Assembly: GCA_036250195.1 (NCBI GenBank)
Contig: JAVHZZ010000008.1
Span: 12,495,934 to 12,559,933 of the forward strand
Origin: Mixophyes australis
Taxonomy: Eukaryota; Chordata; Amphibia; Anura; Limnodynastidae
Length of the DNA: 64,000 bases
Direction: 5' to 3'
The notes under the pieces are model-generated. The model searched no databases. It was not told where the DNA came from and was given only the letters and a program-made list of their open reading frames with translations. This document shows, piece after piece, positions 12,110 to 24,754 of the stretch. The position numbers were made by a program, and so were the translations under genes. Position 1 is the stretch's first letter. Every line of letters starts with the position of its first letter.

Positions 12110-12379
12110 ATCATCATCATCAGCTATTTATATAGCGCCACTAATTCCGTAGCGCTGTACAGAGAACTCACTCACATCAGTCCCTGCCCCATTGGAGCTT
12201 ACAATCTAAATCCCCAAACACACACACATAGACCAAGAGAGACTAAGGGCAATTTAATAGCAGCCAATTAACCTACTAGTATGTTTTTGGAGTGTGGGAG
12301 GAAACCAGAGCACCCGGAGGAAACCCAAGAAAACACGGGGAGAACATACAAACTCCACACAGATAAGGCCATGGTCAGG
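12110..12379 (-). repeat. V-SINE-like SINE, 5'-truncated
   Basis: On the minus strand the conserved core (TGTGGAGTTTGTATGTTCTC, CCTCCGGGTGCTC, CCTCCCACACTCC) is followed by the AGATTGTAAGCTCCAATGGG block, GCGCTATATAAATAGC and a (GAT)n tail. The tRNA-derived head stops at the CCTGACCATGGCC phrase, where family F sequence begins, so the SINE is interrupted or truncated at 12379/12380. V-SINEs use a LINE-related tail for retrotransposition and an internal RNA polymerase III promoter, which this copy lacks. Confidence 0.82.
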
Positions 12380-12380
12380 A

Positions 12381-12563
12381 GAGATGTGTGCACCTAACAG
12401 TAGTGCACGCAGCATTGCCCATGTATATGATGGGGATAGGAAGAGTTGGAGAGCAGCCAAGCACTGTCTAAAATTATAGCCACTCCCCCATGCATGCAGG
12501 TCACGCCCACTCACGGCAGGGTGTGAAAAAAAAACCCTCTACAAATCCTGCGTTTGCCCCTGG
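12381..12563 (+). repeat. Dispersed repeat family F, copy 1
   Basis: From TGTGCACCTAACAGTAGTGC through GGAGAGCAGCCAAGCACTGT to CCTGCGTTTGCCCC this is nearly identical to 22858-23037 and matches 29171-29370 in reverse. No coding potential is claimed. The abrupt junction with the SINE at 12380 suggests one element inserted into the other. Confidence 0.75.
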
Positions 12564-12605
12564 AATCCCAGTATTTCCATGGCCATCTGACGGAGAGTTG
12601 TCTCA

Positions 12606-13145
12606 GGCTGGGTACACACTGTAGCGTTTTCGTCCAATAATCGGGCAAATCAGCCAATATACGACCGTTCGGTAGAAAGTCCGGTTAGTGTGTATAGTGA
12701 CACGATGGACAAAAGTCGTTCCAAAGTGTCGATTGTTGGTTCGCACTGTTTAATATTAGAACTTACAGAGTCGGGCTCTTTTCAGCCGATCCTAGTGATG
12801 AATGTCCTGGTGGATAAATGTAGAGAGGGCTGTAGAAGGAATAATTAATTTATTTGTTCTGAGACAGAATGTTTTGTTTCAGAGTTACAGAAGCTAATGA
12901 GATTCGTTAGGACATGTGGATAGCTATAAGGCAGTTTAATCAGTGTGACAGTGTGACAATAATGAATGAATGAATATTGTGCTGTCATTCTCTGAAGACT
13001 AGAGGACCAGATTAAGAGCACAGATCTGAAGGTAAATCGTGTCAGTGTGTATGGATGAATCGTCAGACTGATCGGACCTTCAGTGATAGGTACAATCGTG
13101 TGAGATAACACGTCGGTCGGACAATTCTTCAGTGTGTACCTAACC
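12606..13145. mobile_element. MITE with GGTACACACTG inverted ends
   Basis: The left end GGCTGGGTACACACTG pairs with the right end CAGTGTGTACCTAACC (reverse complement GGTTAGGTACACACTG, 14 of 16 matching). Several further GTGTGTAT and CGAC/GTCG-rich phrases occur internally, e.g. TTAGTGTGTATAGTGAC and GTCAGTGTGTATGG, as if the ends had been partly duplicated inward. Length 540 bp and non-coding. The superfamily is not determined. Confidence 0.65.
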
Positions 13146-13805
13146 ACAGGCAGCAGGATTTGATGGGGTCACACATTTTAGGTCATCAACTTCAAGAATG
13201 TATTTATCTTGTACAGATAATTCAGCATTGATGGAAATGTGTCATCCATCATTAAAAATGACTATACATTAAACAATTAAAATTTATTTTGTGGGTGGAA
13301 ATATTATTTAGATATTGGATGCAGTAATGTAATTGTATCTGCAGGATCAAGTCCATCATTCTAAAAAGGAAAACCTGCCATACAAATAATATCCTGTTTC
13401 TTTAAATACAACCAATGTTATTACCAAAGGAATTTGACATATATTGATCCATTTTGTTATAATAATACTTAGAGATTAGCAAAAGTTTTTGGAGATCGTT
13501 ACCTAAGATAACCTGAGTTATCACTTTGGAATAACTATTGCTACATCAACTACATCAGTATATGAACACATTTGTGTGGAATTGTCAAACAAACAAGATA
13601 CTGTACCGACATAACAAAACAATATGATTTGCGCAAATAGAGATGCACAACCATGGCGAGATTTCACACAAACTGAATTACACAGGCAAATGTGTTAAAT
13701 TTTGAGGCCAAATGCGAAATGAGGTGAGTAATTCACAGTAAACCTTTGAACAGCACAGATTATTTCAGCATAATAGTGGGAAACATTGAGTATGATAATG
13801 TAAGT
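13146..13805. other. Intergenic sequence, nothing recognised
   Basis: AT-rich DNA leading into the satellite array; no gene or repeat supported. Confidence 0.35.
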
Positions 13806-14800
13806 GAAATCAGGGCTACATGTGACAGAAGGAGGAGGGGAATGGGGGCAGCAGGAAGCCACAGACTGAGAGTTATATAATGGAAGGAGCAGGGTCCCCA
13901 GCAGCACAGAGTATATCAGAGATGAATGATGCGTTAGTGAGGAGAATGCTGCATGTGACAGGGGCAGTGACATGATGTGAGGAGGGGAGTGGAGGCAGCA
14001 GGAAGCCACAGACTGAGAGTTATATAATGGAAGGAGCAGGGTCCCCAGCAGCACAGAGTATATCAGAGATGAATGATGCGTTAGTGAGGAGAATGCTGCA
14101 TGTGACAGGGGCAGTGACATGATGTGAGGAGGGGAGTGGAGGCAGCAGGAAGCCACAGACTGAGGGTTATATAGTGGAAGGAGCAGGGTCCCCAGCTGCA
14201 CAGAGTATATTAGGAGATGAGTGATGTGTTAGTGAGGACAGGTCTGCATGTGACAGGGACAGTGACATGATACGAGGAGGCGAATGGAGGCAGCAGGAAT
14301 CCACACTCTGGGAGTTATATAGTGGAAGGAGCAGGGTCCCCCAGCAGCACAGAGTATATCAGAGATGAGTGATGCGTTAGTGAGGAGAATGCTGCATGTG
14401 ACAGGGGCAGTGACATGATGTGAGGAGGGGAGTGGAGACAGCAGGAAGCCACAGACTGAGAGCTATATAATGGAAGGAGCAGGGTCCCCAGCAGCACAGA
14501 GTATATAAGAGATGAGTGATGCCTTAGTGAGGAGAATGCTGCATGTGACAGGGGCAGTGACATGATACGAGGAGGGGAATGGAGGCAGCAGGAATCCACA
14601 GTCTGGGAGTTATATAGTGGAAGGAGCAGGGTCCCCCAGCAGCACAGAGTATATCAGGAGAGGAGTAATGTGTTGGTGAGGACAGGGCTGCATGTGACAG
14701 GGGCAGTGACATGATGTAAGGAGGAGAATGGAGGCAGCAGAAAGCCGCAGACTGAGAGTTATACAGTGGGAGAAGCAGGGTCCCCAGCAGCACAGAGCCT
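13806..14800 (-). repeat. 147-149-bp satellite array, about 7 copies
   Basis: The marker GCAGCAGGAAGCC (or variant) recurs with its GCAGG core at 13851, 13998, 14145, 14293, 14441, 14588 and 14737, that is every 147, 147, 148, 148, 147 and 149 bp. Because 147 is divisible by three, minus-strand frames stay open over adjacent units and predict a 49-residue repeating peptide around SLPLSHAAFSSLTHHSSLIY; the 1-bp insertions break it into three frames. There is no start context, signal or known domain, so these frames are not annotated as genes. The first two units are almost identical, later ones carry shared variants. A single diverged unit lies at 25687-25929. Confidence 0.92.
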
Positions 14801-17691
14801 TCATATAAAGCTCCTTTCACACTGATACAAGAAGATTGTGGTGTGAAAACGCTTATATATGAAATACAGTTCATAAATCCTAGTTGTTTTCATTTATTTT
14901 AACTTTATTACACTGAATCGCTTTTTGCCATAATTACTGACACCATTTTAGCAAGAAACTGTGTGTAATTTTCACACACTGTAAATCACTAATGCATGTT
15001 ATAAATATTACACAACGCAATGGGCGTGGTCAACCCCCCCTTATATCATGTACGCCATCTGAACCGTGAGAAAATACTATGCTCGTTTAAATAAATATAC
15101 ACTTACCAATGAATGTAGCAATAACAATGGTCCTGTTTTTCTATCACAAATCCTTTTAGACTACAGCGTCCCACATTGTCTATATTTAATTAATTCTGTC
15201 AACAAATAAATCTACATTAAGATTGCATTTAGATTTCTTGTAAACAGCTTTAATTAATTACAGTGCATAATAATTTCCTGTTACTCAATCTCTTTCTGTA
15301 AATGCAGCATTTTATTACTTGGCAAAGCAGCAATCTGATTCCAAGACTACTTAGGCATTGTCCCTGGGTCTCCACTACATAAACTACAAATGGACCATTT
15401 CCAAAATCTTCTGTTTCAGCTGAGCAAAGCTTTAGGTTCTCTGCGGCAGAAAAACTAACACATGAAAAAGATCCTTATATGAGTACATATCTGCAAGTCA
15501 TGGCCACATTCTCTACTATAAGTACTACACAAAAATCGTTACTTAATCCAACAATTGTTTCCATGGTTACAGCTAAGACAGATCAGTTATTTACAGCCAG
15601 AGGTGAGCGACATCGCTGCATGTTTTGCGACGGAATCGCAGAGGTACAAAGTTCCAGCCTCTGAATTCCGTGTTTGCTTTTTTTATGTCACGGAGTCCCG
15701 ATGTATTTACAAATTCACATTTTCAAGACCGAGAATTCCTCAGGCGAAAAAATTACAATCAGGTGCGGACTAAGAGAAATATTTCACAGTACAGTTTTGA
15801 AAAATTTGCTCCTATTTGTAAAATATTTGCAAAGTGACGGTGTGTTCTGAGGTTTCAATGGGCAATTTCAGGCAGAAGTCATATTTTAAATATCAGACTT
15901 TATTCTAGTTGAAGTAGCCAGCATAATAATTTTAATTAGGCAAATTCATTTTTTTAGCCGAGTTACCCTTTAAATGTCTTAAAGTAGTGATGTGTAAATT
16001 GCATTTCTTTAAATAAAAATAAATAAATGTGAGTTAATTTTAAGGTGGACTATTTTAACATTATTTATTGACGGTTCTTTTCCCTGTGTTAAAAAATGGT
16101 TTCCCAAATGTAAGACTGTAAGCTAATTTGCTTTTTTTTGTTTTTTTAATATCACACTAATCTTCTACAATAAGAATTTGCTATGGGGAATAATTTGTGG
16201 AATACCTATAACAAAGTAAGGTGAAAATAAATCATTCTTATAAATGAGTGATAGAGAAATGAATGGATGAAGTAACCAAAAGTACTTTTGTTCTGTAGAA
16301 AACATGAAGCACAAAGTCTAGGTATCTTCATATTTAAAAGTGATTGGCTGCAGAGACTGGCTGGGGCAGGGGGGCATCTGTCCCGGACCGGTCCCATAGT
16401 GAGCTACCTTGGGCTGCTGAGTCGAGTCTTACCCCCCCCCAGCTAAAATGTGCCAGCCTTCCCCTAATTGGCTGTGTGGCATCATATGACATGAGTGCCA
16501 TCAATAAAAAACATCATCTAGCTGACGTTCCAGAGAACAGATAAGAGGTATAAAACGCCATTTAACAGTTATTTGTATGGAACTGTTTCCTTCACACGGT
16601 GGAGGCAGCCATTTTCTGGTGGACTGATAATAAGCTGTACTTGAATAAACCCACAAAATGTCTGCCTCTATTGTGTTTACTCAATAGATGTACATTTACA
16701 TTCTATATACCTGAAGCAATTGAATAAAAGCAGGAAATAGCAACGAATTGTAGCAATATATACAATATACTTGTGGGAGAGAACTGTATTAACTAGCTAG
16801 AAATATGAAAAAAGTACAAACAATAACAATTAATATGAACAATACAAATAGTGTGCATTTACTTATTATTATTATTTTTAATTTTTATTATTATTATTAT
16901 TATTGTTATCACTGTATTAGTCATAGTTGTATTATTCTTTCATTCTGTACTTGTATTACCTTTTCAGTAGAAATACTGAATATTTTAACCTTGTCACTTT
17001 TTTTTTTACTTTTCTCCATCCTTTAAAATGTTAGATGTTCAATTTTTTTCATTTAAGATGGAAAAGAAGAGATAATACTCGGGTAGTCTGTACACTTTCT
17101 TAGGCTGATAAGAAATGATTACATAGAAAATGCAAAACGCAATTATCCTATGACCTGACCTAATCTCCACCAGTTGGTCTGTTCTGTTCTTCCAGAAAAA
17201 AACTTTTAATGAAAGATCTTTATTTTTTTCCCCTTTACAAGTAGACGTTAATAACCTCTCCCATTTGTATGTTTGACCTTATTTAGTCACAGTAACATAA
17301 GTACTAAATTATAAAAGTCTTGGTAATTAAACATCAACAGTACATGAAATGTTTTTTTGGCTAATAAATACCTACAAGGTTTAATGTTCTAAATGACTCT
17401 TACTAAGCAATTTTGCTAAATTAACACATATCTAGGACTAGCTAGATAAACAATCTTGAAGTTATAAAGCCAAAAGTAATTTGAGGTTGAACCCAGACAC
17501 TAAGCTTTGCAATTACAAACACTCCATTACATAATACCATTATCCTTATGTCACCCGACTTCATCCACAAATGTGAACTGTTTTGAACACTTTGACCATA
17601 GTGATACATTGTGCTAAAATCTTACATATTTAATACAAACAACTCAAGAGGCTATAAAGCAGCCACTAAAAATAATTTGCCCTTTGTGGAC
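14801..17691. other. Intergenic sequence with short dispersed phrases
   Basis: Mostly AT-rich and unique. A C/G-rich patch at 16350-16445 resembles a common dispersed repeat but has no partner here. GGTGGAGGCAGCCATTTT at 16600-16617 recurs inverted at 18570-18590. A (TTA)n-like tract lies at 16864-16905. No gene recognised. Confidence 0.35.
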
Positions 17692-18284
17692 CAGATTTGG
17701 AGTCGAACTTAGAGTTGGACCGGATTTAAAGTTGGACTAAACTCAGAGTTGGACTGGATTTAGAGTTTGACCGGAATTAGAGTTGGACTGGATATAGAGT
17801 TGGACCGGATATAGAGTTGGACCGGATATAGAGTTGAACCAGATTTAGAGTTGGACCGGATTACAGTTGGACCGGATTATAGTTGGACCGGACTTAGAGT
17901 TGGACTGGATTTAGAGTTAGATCGGATTTAGAGTTGGACTGGATATAGAGTTGGATCGGATATAGAGTTGAACCAGATTTAGAGTTGGACCAAATTAGAG
18001 TTGGACCGGACTTAGAGTTGGACCGGATTTAAAGTTGGACTGGATTTAGAGTTAGACCGCATTTAGCGTTAGACTGGATTTAGAGTTGGACCAGATATAG
18101 AGTTGGACCAGATATAGAGTTGGACCAGATTTAGAGTTGGACCGGATTTAGAGTTGGACCGGATTTAGAGTTGGACCGGATTTAGAGATGGACCGGATTT
18201 AGTGCTAGACTGGATTTAGAGTTGGACTGGATTTAGAGTTGAACAGGATTAAGAGTTGACAGGATTTATAGTAGGAAAGGATTT
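17692..18284. repeat. 17-bp minisatellite, about 33 units
   Basis: Unit GAGTTGGACCGGATTTA with frequent variants ACTGG, ATATAGAG, AACCAG and one-base indels. Variants cluster locally (ATATAGAG units at 17790-17830, 17940-17970 and 18085-18120), indicating repeated block duplication. The first units are longer and less regular. Right after the array, TTTGATAAATCTAGCCC (18330-18346) looks like a MITE terminus, so the array may have grown inside a transposon. Confidence 0.93.
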
Positions 18285-18671
18285 AGGTCCATTTGTGCCA
18301 CGTACAAATGTGACTTGTGTATGGTTTGATAAATCTAGCCCTAAATCAGGCACTTTGCCAGAAATTGAACCTGGTCATATCTGCAGTTAGTCTGTGCTCA
18401 CATGAGTAGAATTATTTATAAAATAAGCCAAAAGAATGAAAAAGGATTAATGAATGAGATTAAAAAAAAATGCCATAAACGTGTTCTTAGTTGTCTGTTT
18501 CTTATAATAATGAGGAAAGCAGGGTGACTTGGCTGTGCTCCCATAGATCTGAAAGTTGTTTCAGCCACAAAATGGCTGCCTCCACTGTATGTAGACGATG
18601 GGTGCACTTTAAACATTGATGTAACTTCATGCATTGCCTCTAAATATTTAAATGACTCTAATAATTTATGT
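18285..18671. other. Intergenic sequence with a possible MITE end
   Basis: TGATAAATCTAGCCCTAAAT at 18332-18351 resembles the right terminus of family E. A further phrase, CCACAAAATGGCTGCCTCCA at 18567-18586, is the inverse of one at 16600. Nothing else supported. Confidence 0.35.
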
Positions 18672-18845
18672 GGTAGATTTTTAAAACCTTCTTAAAAGGT
18701 AACGGGAAGTGTTGCCCGTAGCGACCAATCACATTCTTGCTATCCTGTTCTAGAATGTACAAGATAAATGACACCTAGAATCTGATTGGTTGCTATGGGC
18801 AACACCTCCATCTTTTCTTTTTTTAGACGGTTTAATAAATCTACT
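18672..18845. mobile_element. MITE family E copy
   Basis: Left half reads TAGATTTTTAAAACC, then GGAAGTGTTGCCCGTAGCGACCAATCACATTC; right half mirrors it as GAATCTGATTGGTTGCTATG, GGCAACACCTCC and TTTAATAAATCTAC. The element is thus a near palindrome with a short non-palindromic middle around TGTTCTAGAATGTACAAG. Both arms carry an inverted CCAAT-type box. Confidence 0.75.
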
Positions 18846-21800
18846 TCTATATCCATATCTGCGAAAAGAACGCAGGACATTGTTGATTGAGCTTCTAAGT
18901 TATGAAGTTTGTTCTTTCCCCGCACCGCTCTCACTTGTAACCTTGTTTTATTGCACTGCATTTACATGAGCTTGTAGGAAGCCTAATAACATTTCTGTTG
19001 AGAAAAACAAATGATCAGACTCTCTCCCAGTATAATAAATAAATACATGTACTCATTCTGGTTTTTTTTTTTGTTTTAGTACGTGATGTACTTACAGGAA
19101 CACAGTTATGTATGAAAAATGGGCCACAATTGGTTTACTCGACAAAAACTGGAGTTTACGGTTTTCAAAATGCACACTATTCCTAGGCTGCTGTATTAAA
19201 AATCCTTCAGAACTTCTTAACCCGATATTAAGTGGCACATTTTTGCAGTATGCTGCTATTTGAAGATGCAAAGCTCCTTATGCTTTCTGTCTGCTAAATT
19301 TTAAGCTACGAGGCAGAGAAGTCACCAGCAGGACAATATACTGCCTGCGACAATCACACCGTTGCTAATATTTGGAAATAATTAGGTTTGGTAATGAAAC
19401 GTTTGCACTATCTATGATTTTTTCAATGTTTATCAAGTCAATTTTTTACCTTGGTCCCTATTGGCCGTTGCTAGGCGATATCAAAGATTTTCTTTCTTCA
19501 CTTATCGCAGTGATAGAAAATCTTCTCTCACTGCAATGTGCTATTGAAATTTTGCCACTGGCCGGTGGCTATAAGACTGTTCTTTACACTTTGCCAAGCC
19601 GACGCGAAGGCATATGTATGTACGTGAGCCGCATAATTATCCTGAGATGGCGATAGTGTTAGGACACCGCCGGTACTTGTACTGACGCTGGTTTTGTTAG
19701 AGAGGCTTCCCCGTGTTTTGAGGTGACCCTTGACGTGACTGGCAGCTAACTTTGTTTATGTTTCACCTTGTCATGTTTTACTTGTCATTTTGCTCTTTAA
19801 AAACTAAATGATAAATGAAAAACGAGGAGTTGGAATATCTTGTCCACAACGCGTTTCACTTTTTTTGGTGTCTGGGTTGTTTCTTAAGTAATATACAGAC
19901 CAATACAATGAACTGCAGGTATGAAATTCATCATTTGCTGATAGCATGTCTTCGCAAAGCTTTATATAATATGGAAAAGCAGAGTTCGGTCAGTGTCCTT
20001 TATTGGCTTGTGTTGAACCCAAATCATGTTTCATACATCATTGCTATTTTAAAGCGTAATTCACAGGCCAATCGGCAGTACTGCTCAACGCTGTTTACAC
20101 ACTACTCTGTCAACCGGTAGAAACGCTCTCCAATGTACAATAATTTTCAGCCTGTATAATATGGTGTATTGTAACAGTCTGGAGTTTGAATCAGTGTTTT
20201 AAAAAACAAAAATATGTCTGAAAATGAATTGATGCAGTAACATCACAACATGTTCACTATAATCAGCTTTAAGATGTAATTCACGGATCAGCAGTGGGTG
20301 CTATTCACTGCTGATATTTTGCACTTTGCATTTTATCTTACCCTTAACAATGTAAGGTATTGCAGCAGTAATGTACGGTATCGCCCTCTATAGGTAATTA
20401 CAAGTGAGACCTTAAGCTGAACACACGTAAATGCATCTGTTTGTCATGAGTCAGGCACTTACCTTAAATGGTTAAGTCTGGTGACATTCTGCAGCCTATG
20501 GGATGCATGTGGGAGGGACTCGTCTGAGTCTATATAGTCTTCCTCCTCTGTGTGCTTTCCCTCTTTACTTTCCCAGCCTCCCGGTTATTGTAATGTTGTT
20601 TTACCATATTTTCTTTTTCCTATGACAGAGGAGGCACAGTTGGCGGGAGAGCTCTTGCAATCAGCGGCTAATTCACACGGTGGTATCGCTGATTGGCCGC
20701 ATGTGACTACCCCTTCGAAGCACCCTGGCTCTTGGTCCCTTTGTGTGGGGGGACCACTCGACCTGCTTTTTGGGGGCACGTCCTTGTGAGCCCAGAGGGG
20801 AGTAGTCACTATTACGCCAGAGTTAGCACCGGCCAATCACAAAGGACGATGTCCTGGGGCCAGTGGCTAGTGCCTTTGGCCATACACTGTTTGGTTTTGC
20901 TATAAGTCGTTAGCCAATTGAGATTGCTCTCGCCGCCACCATATTATCGTAACGAATGAACTGTGACCTGTTTTTTTTTTTGCCAAAATCAAGTTGTCAG
21001 TGTGATTATTTTACAGAAAAGGTTTTAGGTGTAAAGTCAACGGTTAAAGAGGTTTGGTGCAATGAAGAGGGAAATCAACAGTATGCAGTTTAACAGTGAG
21101 CTGTGGTCTGTACTATGTACCTACAGCACTATATCAGTCCCCGGCATTATCTTGTGAATCAGTGTTTAAACAACAGAATGATTCACATCACACGGCAGCC
21201 ATCTTGTCGTGTTGCAACACATGACTGATAGAGTTTGCTTGGAATCGTTATTTTACCAGCACATAGAATTTGACCAGGTGTTTTAACCCTTTATGAGCTA
21301 GCGGAGCGCGTCACTTTTGCACCTCAGGTTACTTCATCATTGTAATATTTCTGAGCTGCTCTGGTTTAATTGAGAATAACTCTTATTCTATTTTTAGTCT
21401 ACCCAACAAATGTTACATATTTTTTTTACACTTCATTATTCTCCCTTTAGAGACTTCCGCACAATAAATTCAAATCAGGAACTATACCTCCAATTTTTGG
21501 GGGTGAAACTTCTAACATTTAACAGGACTCTAAATATGCGTATTTTATTATAGGTTTGATCATGTTTTTGTTTTATTTATATATTTATTTTATAGTTCAC
21601 ATATTATTGTTACCTTTTTTTAATAGTATCTGTTATCATGCTATAACATAGGCCTAGGATGCCAATGACACACCTCTTCACACCCGACGCATGCTCTAAT
21701 ATTACAGGCGCTGATGGTGGAGACTTCATGCTCACTACCTGATAACCCTAGAGGTTCCTTCTGCGACATGGAGATTGCTCTGTCTTTGTGTTCATTGAGG

Positions 21801-22769
21801 CTCTTGGCTGAGCGTGATTAACAGTGCGGGAAGGGAAATCTGCCAAGTAGAATCCTTATTGCCCTGGCAGTGGAATGTCGACAATGTAAGTTCTATGTCT
21901 ATGCTGGCGAAGGAGCTAATCTACTCATAGAAATATGATTACCATAACTTGCATTCTTATTGTAAGTCCATGAGAAGATCTGCTGTAAATTCATGACTGC
22001 ATTATAAAAAAATCTTATTGGAACTTATGTCAACAAACATGACATGTTATCAGTCACTGCCAACTGGGACTCGTGATAGAGCAATGGATAATTTTTCAAC
22101 TTGCACCTTTAAACCTATGGTTGCTCGTGGTTACTTCTATGCACTAGTCACGCATTCAATAATATATTATAAATACTAAATGCAAATCCGCGCAATCACA
22201 TTATTTAATCTTTTTTCTGCTTGTACACATTTTAAAGATATGATCCTTGACCTCACAGGCTCCTCCCTTTTTACACAACGGTCAAGCTGGTCAATTCAGT
22301 GTGCAGCAATATTGCAGGCGGTACATGCTGTCTGGTCAGCTGACCACACACCTACCCCCGTAACCACCAAGGCCAATCTGATAATGATATGACGGGTCAC
22401 ACTGTAACATGTCAATTTTGCCCAAAACCACCAAATAGCATCATAGGTAGGCTGGATTTTGGTGTCTCAAACAAGCCACTGATAAAATATTGACTTGTCG
22501 TCAATGAATTGATCATTCCACTGTGTTGTTCTGTAGAACCGTTGGTCTAAACCTTACCCACTAACAGCATGTTTTCCCAGGAACACATGTGTATTAGTGA
22601 CTGACTTATTCTAAGTCATGGGATCTATATAGGACCAGTTATTCATTCTAAAAAGTTGCACATGCATCTGTTACCAAAGGTAACAAAACAAGTCATAAGA
22701 TTTGTTTCATGCAACAAATCGCACACAAAAGCCATAGGCAATCCGAGGGGGGGGGGGTTTACTAGTGAC
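18846..22769. other. Intergenic sequence, nothing firmly recognised
   Basis: No gene, RNA or repeat with a second copy found. At 20510-20570 a TATATAG box followed by a C/T-rich tract is weakly LTR-like, but I could define no ends. Short frames at 19372-19656, 19815-20120 and 20550-20905 show no family features. Confidence 0.3.
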
Positions 22770-23037
22770 TGGAGACCCCCCTCCAAGCCTGGTGCACTGT
22801 ATAATTGAGGTGGCTGGACCCTGCCCCCGCTTCACAAGGCTCTGCTTGAAAAGGGAGAGCTGCGTGCACCTAACAGTAGTGCACGCAGCATTGCCCATGT
22901 ATATTATGGGGATAGGAAGAGTTGGAGAGCAGCCAAGCACTGTCTAAAATTATAGCCACGCCCCCATGCATGCTGGTCACGCCCACTGGTGGCATGGTGT
23001 GGAAACAGCCCTCTACAAATCCTGCGTTTGCCCCCTG
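22770..23037 (+). repeat. Dispersed repeat family F, copy 2 (longest)
   Basis: This copy shares its right 180 bp with 12381-12563 and, in addition, its left part (GAGACCCCCCTCCAAGCCTG, then GTGCACTGTAT) with the inverted copy at 29171-29370. A 15-bp inverted phrase TGCGTGCACC...GTGCACGCA lies at 22860-22888. Opposing short frames here (containing MLGCSPTLPIPI on the minus strand) recur in the other copies and are therefore repeat-derived, not genes. Confidence 0.75.
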
Positions 23038-24754
23038 AGAGCGTCAATCAAAATTCTAAACCTAAAAACTAAATATGTGCAATTAACTTCTTTGCCTATC
23101 ATTCTGTGCGGAGATCCTGAAAACTCGCACTGTTGGGGAACAGTAGTAATTTTTGTGTCTTTCTCTGATGGACTTTCAAGCATATTATCAGTTAAATGTG
23201 AAAACAAGTTGCTTATACAGTATGATTATTTTTATACTGTATTTAGATGTGATTTTTATTCCATTATTCAATGCTTTCAAATGTGACATATGTCTTCAAT
23301 GAGTAAATTCAAATGATTGACTTGCGCGATAGTTGCTAGTTGGCTTTGGCAAAAATAAATTCCTCTGATTGAACCCAGGTTATATTTAATATATGTTAGG
23401 ATTATTACAGTCTAGTCTCCAGATTATGCTCACAAGAACCTTTTTGCAGAAATACTTAAACTATTGTTTTTTTAAATATTAAACTGTTCTCCACAATAAT
23501 ATAAATGTGCAGATAATGAAAACTATACACCTGTCACTCTTTACCGTAATTAATATATACTGTTGTATCAATTTATTCTCATCCATAAAGATATATATCG
23601 TAGAGTACTGCATATTCATCCCAAAAATGATATAGATTTGTACATCTGCTAAACTGCTTGAATATAATGAAGCCTCAACAGGTTGATATCCACAATCTCG
23701 CCGGACCTCCTGCACGTGATAAATTATTCACTGATTAATGAGTTTTAACGTGTGCTAAATGGATGATTCCTATATAAGCTCAAAAAATATTCAGAATTCT
23801 GGATAATGAAAAGTAAAATACAACATACATCCTCAGTTCATTAGTTGGGAATTAATGATGCACTGGACCGGGACAGGATTATTCTGACATCCCTGTCAAT
23901 TAATCAGCTTAGGCTTAGTACTTAGCTTAAAAATAAATTCTAATTTATGATTCACAATTTAACCTGGACACTTCCCAAAAAAAAAAATCCTTCTGCATTA
24001 CGGAGACATTGTTACTAGGAGATGAACTATGGGGGATTTGCAGGCAGGGAGAGATACTGTAAAGCCCAAATACAGAGAGGTGCATTCACTACATGTCTGG
24101 AATAAGACACCCTCTGCTGTAGTAACTGTTAGGAAGTGTTTGCCCCCCCCTCCTGTGAGACACTGGCTCCTGCCGCTGTTTTGTTTCAATGCGATTACTG
24201 CCGTTAAAACTGATTGAAGACTTCAATTTAAAACGGTTTGGTTCACTTTTAAATTGATTTGGTCATAAATGTAACCTCGTAATGCGGACGGCATATTGAT
24301 CATGTCACAGGAACAGAGACTTTAAAAAAATACTAAACGTTACATTAATGTTGGATTTTTTTTTTAAGTGTGGGGTGGACAACGTGAAAATTACAAATGC
24401 TGCTTCTAAATTATAGTGAACCTGGGCCAGTGTTTATTTAACATGTAGTACCGAGCATTTAGCAAAATAAAAAAAAACGTAATCCTTTTGCCCCATTTTT
24501 TGCCAGGGATGGGTTTTGAGCGACCGGTATGTTTATTTAAATGTTTTATTTTCAATGGACATATGTTATAGTTACTGTTAGTTTAATGATATAATAAAAG
24601 AAAACCAGGGCACGGTGAAACCTATTCTCTAAAACCAATGGATTTAGCTAAATTCTAAGAAAGGTGTGAGACTGGGGAAAGGAAGGTGTGAGGCGTGATT
24701 CTATCTTTTCTAAAAAAAAAAAGCCATAGGGCCCAGACTTTAGTGGAAAGATCT
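23038..24754. other. Intergenic sequence, nothing recognised
   Basis: AT-rich DNA. A C-run at 24140-24152 and A/T runs are present. No gene or repeat supported. Confidence 0.35.

Noticed and set aside
13695..14874. Minus-strand frames of 64-168 codons with repeated peptide
   Set aside because: The 147-bp period keeps frames open automatically; 1-bp indels break them and there is no independent coding evidence.
20510..20960. LTR-like TATATAG plus pyrimidine-rich tract
   Set aside because: No TG/CA termini, target duplication or second copy could be found.
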